Notes under the pieces: model-generated | The model's database searches: none | What the model was told of the DNA's origin: nothing | The model's input: the letters and a program-made list of their open reading frames with translations, nothing else | Made by a program: the position numbers and the translations under genes | NCBI GenBank assembly: GCA_035771165.1 | Contig: JAWNZC010000344.1 | Span: forward strand, 518,501-582,500 | Reading direction: 5' to 3' | DNA: 64,000 nucleotides | Source: Paragorgia papillata | Taxonomy: Eukaryota; Cnidaria; Anthozoa; Scleralcyonacea; Coralliidae | Shown: positions 56,973-64,000 of the stretch, piece after piece | Numbering within the stretch: position 1 is the first letter of the stretch | Layout of the letters: each line of letters begins with the position of its first letter

Positions 56973-59900
56973 ATGTCGGCAAACATGGTACGCATCCTTG
57001 GAAACGAAGAATATTACGACAACTATCGCTTGTTGAAGGAAATCAGCGGTTTTCCTTATACAGCACATAAGGTAAAGTGCTCAAATATTCGTTTTTAAAA
57101 AGCAGAGCTAATACAACTCAACATATAATGAAGTTGTTTAGATACTTTCGGACACGCGTTAGAATAACTACGGATGTCGGCAAGTGTAAAATATAACACA
57201 GAAACCAGTAAAATCAACGATTATGTAAATTCACTCCTGGAAGCGAATTTCGCTCACGCGCAATATCCGTGACCGTAATTTCTGGCCATGAATTATTGAT
57301 ATAAAAATGATACATTTAAATTTCAAAATTGGCTTGTCGTTGAACATTGCGAAAAAATAGGAAATCAAAATATGAGTGCGATGTCATTTGATGCATTTGT
57401 AGTGTCACAGTGACTATAACGACTATGTTTGGCCGCCTAGCTATAGGGCATCAGATAAAAAACAAAACAAAATGGTTTTATATTTTGTTAATATACTTCC
57501 CGGCCATTGTTATTACTGGGTTATTGCAGTATACGATTGCTAATGTGGTGAATCACTAGCTTTTTGAAGCGCGATATTTACTTAAATAACATTATTTTCA
57601 AGTATTATTGAACATATTGCCAAGAGTTCAAAGATCAAATGTCAGAAAATTCACAATAATTAATAAATAAGAGCAAGAATACGAGATGCGAGAACATCAT
57701 TATATGAAATTATTTTTAACTATTTTTGAACATATGGCCAAGAGCTAAACAATCAAACGTCAGAAAATTTTAGAGTGCGTGTTTCAAGGTCGGTTTGTTT
57801 TCAGGCGTGGTGTCGGATGGACTGAAAAGGAAACTTCTGCGATGCTGACAAAGATGTAAAACTCATTGAAAGGGCACACCCAATTGCGGCATAGCCACGA
57901 ATGTGCTGCATGTTATTTAAAAAATGTAAAACTAATATAAGTATATAAAATTACTGCATGAAGTATAACAATACAGAGAACGTTTCTTAGTTATTAGTAT
58001 AACTCATAACTATATATTACTATCTACCTCTCTGTCTTGTTATAACTATTATTTTACTTCTTAATTTAGATGTTTTTAATACACGGTTTGCATGTTTCTT
58101 TAAAAGAACGGCTATGCTATGACATGTAAAGAATTTCTTCCGGCCAGCTCTTTTCCTGCAGTCAGCGTTCTCATGGGAAATGCTGTGGTAGAAATTTTTG
58201 ACGGATACGAAGAAAGAGTTAATCTTTACATGCTTGCTCTTGGTGGTCCCTCAACTGGAAAAACCCAAAGCCACAAAAACTGTGTTACCCAGCCTATTTT
58301 GCACCATCTTGAAGGAAAAGTTGGAGAGGAAATGCTTCTGGAAGACGCCACCTCCAAAGGTCTATTCCGATTCTTCAACAGAAGTGAAAATCGAGTTGCG
58401 TTGTGCGCCATCGACGAATGCCAAGAATGAAGTGAAGTGAAGTGAAGTTTTATTTGCACTCTGAGTTTTAAATGATATATGGATAAATTATATACAAAAA
58501 AGAAAAGGTGCTGGGAAGTTGAAGTAACTAAAGTTTTCGAGTCAACTTCCCATTAGATTAAAATAAAATATGGTTAATTAAATAGAGTATGACAAATATA
58601 TAAATACAGTAGTTAATAAAAGTAAGAGAATTCAAAAAAAATAAAATAAAAAAATATCAAGGTTAAACCGAGACCAGACCCGTACGGTACTAACAATAAT
58701 GAGTGAATACATGGGCATGCCCTCCACAAAGAACGTGCACATGTATACACTCATTATAAATAAAAAATAAACATACAAATAAATTATTAAGAATATGTTA
58801 CAAAGCAATTTTGTTTAATCTTTTTTATGAATGCTTTCCTTGGTAGTAACTTAATATAGTTATCAAGTGAGTTCCAAGTTTTAATTCCAGAATATTTTAA
58901 AGAGAACTTGCCTGAGTTACTAGCAACTGATGGTGGATAGAAGTTGTGGGTTGAATACCTAGTAAAATACTTGTGTATTTCAGAGGACGGTCTAAAATAG
59001 TTTGAAAATGCTGGAGGCAACTTTTTATTGAAATAGTCATGCATGAAAATACATTGTTGTATATATACAATATCTTTTAATTGAAGAATACCTAATGATT
59101 TATAGAGAGGTGGGGCGTGAGTTCGAAAATGAGAAAAAGTCATAATCCTGACAACCTTATTATTTAAAACATGTAACTGACTAAGACGAGATTTATATGT
59201 GTTTCCCCAAACCACCACACCATAATGAAGATAAGGATATATTAACGAGTAATATACTTTTTTTAATGTGTCAAGATCAACGTAGTGACGTAGTTTAGAA
59301 ATTATGCCAATATTTTTGGAAATTTTTTTTGATATAACATTTATATATCTCCAACTCAAGTTTTTATCAATTGAAACACCTAGATATTTGATACAATCTG
59401 TATGTTCAAGTAGAGAACCATCCAAGACAATGTTTGGAGTATAATTTATTTGTTTATTAGTTGATGATATAATCATAAATTTAGATTTTTTAATATTAAG
59501 TGATAATTTATTTGCTTTAATCCAATTAGTTAATTTGTCTAATTCAACATTGACCACACTGGATAATGTCTGAAGGTTTTTATTTTCAAAAAATAGATTA
59601 GTATCATCAGCAAATAGTCGGAAGTTTAAAATATTACTACAGTTAGATATATCATTGATATAAATAAGGAATAATAATGGTCCTAAATTAGAGCCTTGTG
59701 GAACCCCACAGTTAGTTTTGACAGTAGCTGAAAGTGTTCCATTGAAGTCCACAAATTGTGATCGATCATTTAAATAAGTTTTAAACCAATGCAAAGCATT
59801 ACCACGAATACCATAATAATTCAGTTTAGATAAGAGTATTTCGTGGTTGATAGTATCAAAAGCCTTAGAAAAATCAATAAATATTCCACAAGAGTAAAGT

Positions 59901-62213
59901 CTCTTATCCATAGCATTGAGAAGATTGTCTATAAGTTCAATTAATGCCAAAGTTGTAGAATGATTCTTACGAAATCCAAATTGATATTTATACAAAATAT
60001 CTTTTTTATTCGAAAAAGATAAAAGGCGTTTATACATTAATTTTTCTAAAATTTTGGAGAATGATGATAATAAGGAAATAGGTCGGTAGTTGGATAGTAA
60101 ATATATTGACTCACTTTTGTAAAGAGGAATGACTCTTGAGAGTTTTAGTTTCTCAGGAAATATACCAGATGTAAATGAAAGGTTATAAATTTAACTTAAT
60201 GGAGATGCTATGTATGGTTTTGCAAGCTTTAACAAACTAACAGGAATTCCACAAGGGCCAAAAGCTTTTGATGAGTTTAAATCACATATCATGGAATCTA
60301 CATCATAAGAAGATGTAGGTGTAAGAAAAAAAACTATCATATGAATTCAAAGGATCAAGATAGTCTGTAAAATGATTATTAGTGGGAGTTATTTTCTCTG
60401 CGAGTTGTGGGCCTACATCTCGAAAAAATATGTTAAATTGGTTAGCAATATCCTGCGGTTTCTCAAATTCAGTACCATGTATGGTTTAAGGCTGTGGTTG
60501 GCATCAAAAGTAGTCCGTCAATGAAACGACTGCTCCAATGTTACGATGGCTCTCATTGGTACGAGACGAAAGGTAACACTAACAAAAGAGTCGGAGTTCC
60601 TTCAGCAGCCATGGCATTGTCTTGCTTCACTCAACCAGAGGCCTTTTTACATTCCACAATGCCTAGATTGGTGACTGATAGCAATGGACTTCTCGACAGG
60701 TTCCTCATATGTCTGCCACCAACGACGCATGTGCCCATCAACGATAGAATGGAATGCAGCAGAAGACTAAAAGATACTCGTCTCGCCTCGTTTGATAAGT
60801 TGTATGAGAAAATATTTGCGAAACATAACACCGGCGAACAAACAAAGTATTCCCTGGAAGAAGAGGCTCTTGACATGTACGTGAAGCATACAAATGACGA
60901 GAACGCATCTCCACAAGAAGACGGCGGTGGTAATGCAAAAGACGACAAAAATATAATTAGGTTGGCAGCAGTAATCCACGTTCTATTCACCATGATATAC
61001 CAAGCCTTAAATCAAAGCACAGAGGATCTTCCAAGAAGGATATCTGCCCGAACCATGACTGCAGCCATTGCCCTGTCCGGATACTTTGAAAAACAGAGAG
61101 CAATTCTCAGACAGGTAACATGAAATTTTCGTAAATATCTTTGTTTCATAGTTAAATTGCGTATGTATCAGCCTAGGTACTAAACAGATTTTAGTTTCAT
61201 TGTCTTAACCGAAGAATTGGATTGAATTTAATTTAATTGAAAATTTTATAATAGAGCTTCGCAATATAGATAGTGGAACACTATAAAAATACTCTTATAG
61301 GCGTGGCCCTCTAAAATTACGATATTACACTAGATAACTGCTGTGTAAATTAAACTGGGTAACGATATCTAAAATTACGCTATTAACTCTTTTTTATAGC
61401 CATGCATTAGCATAAAAATATTTTTGGCCCTTCTCGGAGCTAATTGTAGCCGGAGCTGCATGAGTTGGGTCAAAAACATATTTATGCCTGCGAACATCAG
61501 TGATTAACTCTAGTGTAATATCAGTATACCATCACTCAGGTTTATCAGTTCTTGTGTAATTGGAATTATCTGCGATTGTAAACACTGGCCGAAAACTTAG
61601 ATTATTATCAGTACTGATGAAATACGTGGTGCGTGATAACCATAACTATATATTTTCGGGAAAAAAAATTAATTTCGGTTATTTTTTCTGTACTGTACTG
61701 TAGTGTGCTTCGCTTGGCGAGGTTCAAGCAAAAACCTATGTGGAGCCAGACGAGATCCAAGAAGCCATCCTGAGACATCCCGGCCCTTTTGTAACGATAA
61801 AATTGGTATATCGCAAGTTTAGTTCGCGGATAAGGCCAGACACCAATATCGTGAGACAGGAGATGGATAAGCTGCAAGACATGGGTCTTGGCGTCAGGCT
61901 TCAAGTCGATCGTTCTGACGTCTTTTTTAAAGCACTTCCAACTGCTGTCGCATCTGATGATTTGGCGAAGTTTGGATTAACGATCGAAGAATATACAACG
62001 ATATTTGACAGAGTTGATCCTGGGCTGACAGACCAACAGATTCTACGAGCAGAGGCACAACACCCTAATCAAGAAGGATTTGATGAGTATATTACTCAAG
62101 CATCGCAGTCGAGGGTTAATTTGCAACCTACCCTCCCTCACCAAACATTGGTAACTGCAGCGGAGGTAGCGGAACTGGTTACCGTTACAGATGACACCAA
62201 CGAAGCTAACTAA
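56973..62213 (+). pseudogene. DUF3987-like P-loop ATPase gene split by a LINE
   Basis: Exon 1 56973-57071 (MSANMVRILGNEEYYDNYRL...). Exon 2, from about 58107, gives FLPASSFPAVSVLMGNAVVE and Walker A ALGGPSTGKTQ, and a Walker B-like VALCAIDECQE at about 58430, where the LINE begins. Coding resumes at about 60481: FKAVVGIKSSPSMKRLL, DGSHWYETKGN, VGVPSAAMALSCFTQPEAF, LLDRFLICLPP, ending ILRQ at 61114. The last exon, 61722-62213, is a winged-helix-like segment (IQEAILRHPGPFVTIKLVYR) and an acidic tail. The order Walker A, DE box, GxxR-like and TQPE is that of DUF3987 primase/helicase-like ATPases. All splice phases close. Apart from the LINE it has no stops, so it was probably intact until insertion. 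Confidence 0.7.
58430..60480 (-). mobile_element. 5'-truncated CR1/L2-like LINE inserted in the DUF3987-like exon
   Basis: Minus-strand insertion between GCCAAGAATG and ATGGTTTAAGG; ATG is present on both sides and may be a short target duplication. The 3' end (left) is a pentamer tail, TTCAC repeated about four times on the element strand, as in CR1/L2-type LINEs. The ORF2 reverse transcriptase frame at 60037-58787 shows YQFGFRKNHSTTLAL, IDFSKAFDTINH, CGVPQGSNLGPLLFLIY, FRLFADDTNLF (catalytic DD), LNIKKSKFM, YLGVSID, and a tail WNSLDNYIKLLP. The region upstream (60038-60480) continues RT motifs (SNYRPISLLSSFSKILEKLM) with a stop near 60195 and a frame change, so this copy is dead. Confidence 0.85.
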
Positions 62214-62348
62214 TACATAGCTATAAATTGCATAATATATTAACTGATATAAATTGCATTGTTAGAGTTTTCTTTTTTACCTATTATAAATGTGATTATA
62301 TGAACATGTAGGCAAACAACTACTATAAAGCACATTGTATATAGCCTC

Positions 62349-62425
62349 AAATCGTTTAGTCTGATGAGCGTGCTCTCTCAATGCGTGCATCTCTGCAATG
62401 AGCGTGAAACTCTGAGTAACAGATT
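62349..62425 (+). ncRNA. Degenerate Penelope-type hammerhead motif
   Basis: CUGAUGA at 62361-62367, a long variable stem II region closed by a weak GCGU/GCGU pairing, GAAA at about 62406, short stem III ACUC/GAGU, GUA, then AC-AGAUUU that can pair with AAAUC-..GU upstream. Followed by a TA tract, as at the Penelope ends at 8.8 and 10.4 kb. Stem II is poor, so activity is doubtful. Confidence 0.4.
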
Positions 62426-62439
62426 TTATCCTTTTTAAA

Positions 62440-62454
62440 TTTTTATACTATATA

Positions 62455-62497
<43 letters not shown>

Positions 62498-62512
62498 CTG
62501 TGTGTCTGTGTG
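62440..62512. repeat. (TA)n(TG)n microsatellite
   Basis: TATATATATA then TGTGTGTCTGTGTG, directly after the hammerhead-like motif. Confidence 0.9.
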
Positions 62513-62729
62513 TCATATATAGCGTGTTATATATCTTAAAATATAAAATAATACATATATCATAACTTTACAAGTTGTTTCGTAGTTTGGTTCTCAAGTA
62601 TAGAGCGGTTAAGTGAGGTGACGTAAGAGAAAGAAACTCTGATATCATAAAGTTTCGGGAAACATGTTTTAGAGGCTACTCATAAGTATAAGTCACCCTG
62701 AAAACCCTAGACAAATTTAGACACCTTTT

Positions 62730-63514
<785 letters not shown>

Positions 63515-63901
63515 TTAACAGACATGCAAGTTGAGCGGCTTAGTTGGAGCGAACTTTTGCCTAACATCGGCATCTTCTCTTTCTCTTTCTCTATCTCTCT
63601 CCATTTCTAATTTCTTTAATTCCAATTTCATTCTTTCTGCTTCCATTGCAAATCTCATTCTTTCTATTTCTATTTCTGGATTTGCATCGGGATCCTTATA
63701 CAAATTTAAAACACTTTCCTCAAAGTATTCAGATTTAACTAAGTGTTCCATAATTGTCTTTTGCATGTCCTTCTTTACCATAGAACTTTTTACCTCTATA
63801 CTTAAATGATTACCTAATGAGATCAGGTCATCCTTCCTCAATTTATTAAAAACCTCTTGATCGGGCTCTAACACAAACTGCTCAGGTTTAAATTCTGACA
63901 T
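63515..63901 (-). CDS. Gag N-terminal fragment of a Ty3/gypsy-type element
   Basis: Start chosen at ATG 63901-63899 (MSEFKPEQFVLEPDQEVFNK); the same frame is open upstream without ATG. A KLRKDDLISLGNHLSIEVK helix-turn-helix-like block is followed by MVKKDMQKTIMEHLV, as at the N-terminus of many invertebrate and fish gypsy gag proteins, then a charged coiled coil (MEAERMKLELKKLEMERDRE) and an early stop after NLHVC. Only the first about 130 residues remain; no capsid or zinc knuckle is seen to the left, so it is truncated. It cannot belong to the element at the left edge of the window as one copy, because the strand is opposite. Confidence 0.55.
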   Translation of the reverse strand: MSEFKPEQFVLEPDQEVFNKLRKDDLISLGNHLSIEVKSSMVKKDMQKTIMEHLVKSEYFEESVLNLYKDPDANPEIEIERMRFAMEAERMKLELKKLEMERDREREREDADVRQKFAPTKPLNLHVC

Positions 63902-64000
63902 TTTATCAAATAGCTGAGCTAACACAAATTCGAAATTTACCTCCGAATACAAAAAATCAAAAGTTACCGAACTTTGATTTGAAAGAAATTACCCGGACAC

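Noticed and set aside
60631..60993. Minus frames opposite the DUF3987-like exon
   Set aside because: Shadows of the plus-strand coding sequence, whose motifs and splice phases are consistent.

Overview
The window looks like a piece of an AT-rich animal nuclear genome, probably a marine invertebrate and most likely a cnidarian. Genes are split by GT..AG introns. There are almost no ordinary host genes and a very dense, layered load of mobile elements: a Gmr1-like Ty3/gypsy element, Penelope-like elements, hammerhead-ribozyme retrozymes, a LINE, a Crypton, KDZ/hAT-like and unclassified DNA transposons, and many foldback MITEs. The cnidarian call is inference from the mix of families and from a dispersed repeat (GTCTGGCATTAG...AGTAAAA type) that I associate with cnidarian genomes. 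No prokaryotic operon, rRNA, tRNA or CRISPR was seen.

Layout. 1-3257: 3' end of a Gmr1-like LTR retrotransposon whose integrase lies before its reverse transcriptase, plus its 3' LTR. 3.6-7.2 kb: a frameshifted hAT-like transposase gene (copy 1). 7.7-10.4 kb: two oppositely oriented arrays of a 277-bp tandem unit, each complete unit carrying a textbook hammerhead ribozyme, wrapped around Penelope-like (GIY-YIG) remnants. 11.1-11.8 kb: a 9-bp-based minisatellite. 14.2-22.4 kb (minus): an eight-exon KDZ/HMGXB3-like transposase gene with MITEs and a LINE fragment in its introns. 24.8-31.4 kb (plus): a multi-exon P-loop ATPase gene, head-to-head with the KDZ gene. 33.3-42.4 kb: a second hAT-like gene (copy 2), cut in two by a 4.69-kb transposon (37389-42077) that has palindromic end arrays and carries a spliced BEN-like gene. 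43.2-45.3 kb: more Penelope pieces. 46.3-48.1 kb: a foldback element and a two-exon Crypton tyrosine recombinase. 48.5-52.3 kb (minus): a transposase with an OTU protease and a CXC zinc domain, head-to-head (72 bp between start codons) with a chromodomain gene (52.4-52.75 kb). 53.1-56.3 kb (minus): another multi-exon transposase-like gene, head-to-head with a DUF3987-like ATPase gene (57.0-62.2 kb) that is split by a LINE. 63.5-63.9 kb (minus): the start of an LTR-element gag.

How parts fit. Three times in 40 kb a minus-strand transposase-like gene faces a plus-strand accessory gene (ATPase, chromodomain protein, ATPase) across a short or repeat-structured gap. This suggests compound two-gene DNA transposons with bidirectional promoters, and it is the main candidate for an undescribed system. 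The retrozyme arrays beside Penelope remnants are the clearest functional non-coding signal. Most coding regions carry stops or frameshifts and are probably dead copies. Exon limits were read by eye from splice signals and phase; several junctions do not close in phase and are marked so.
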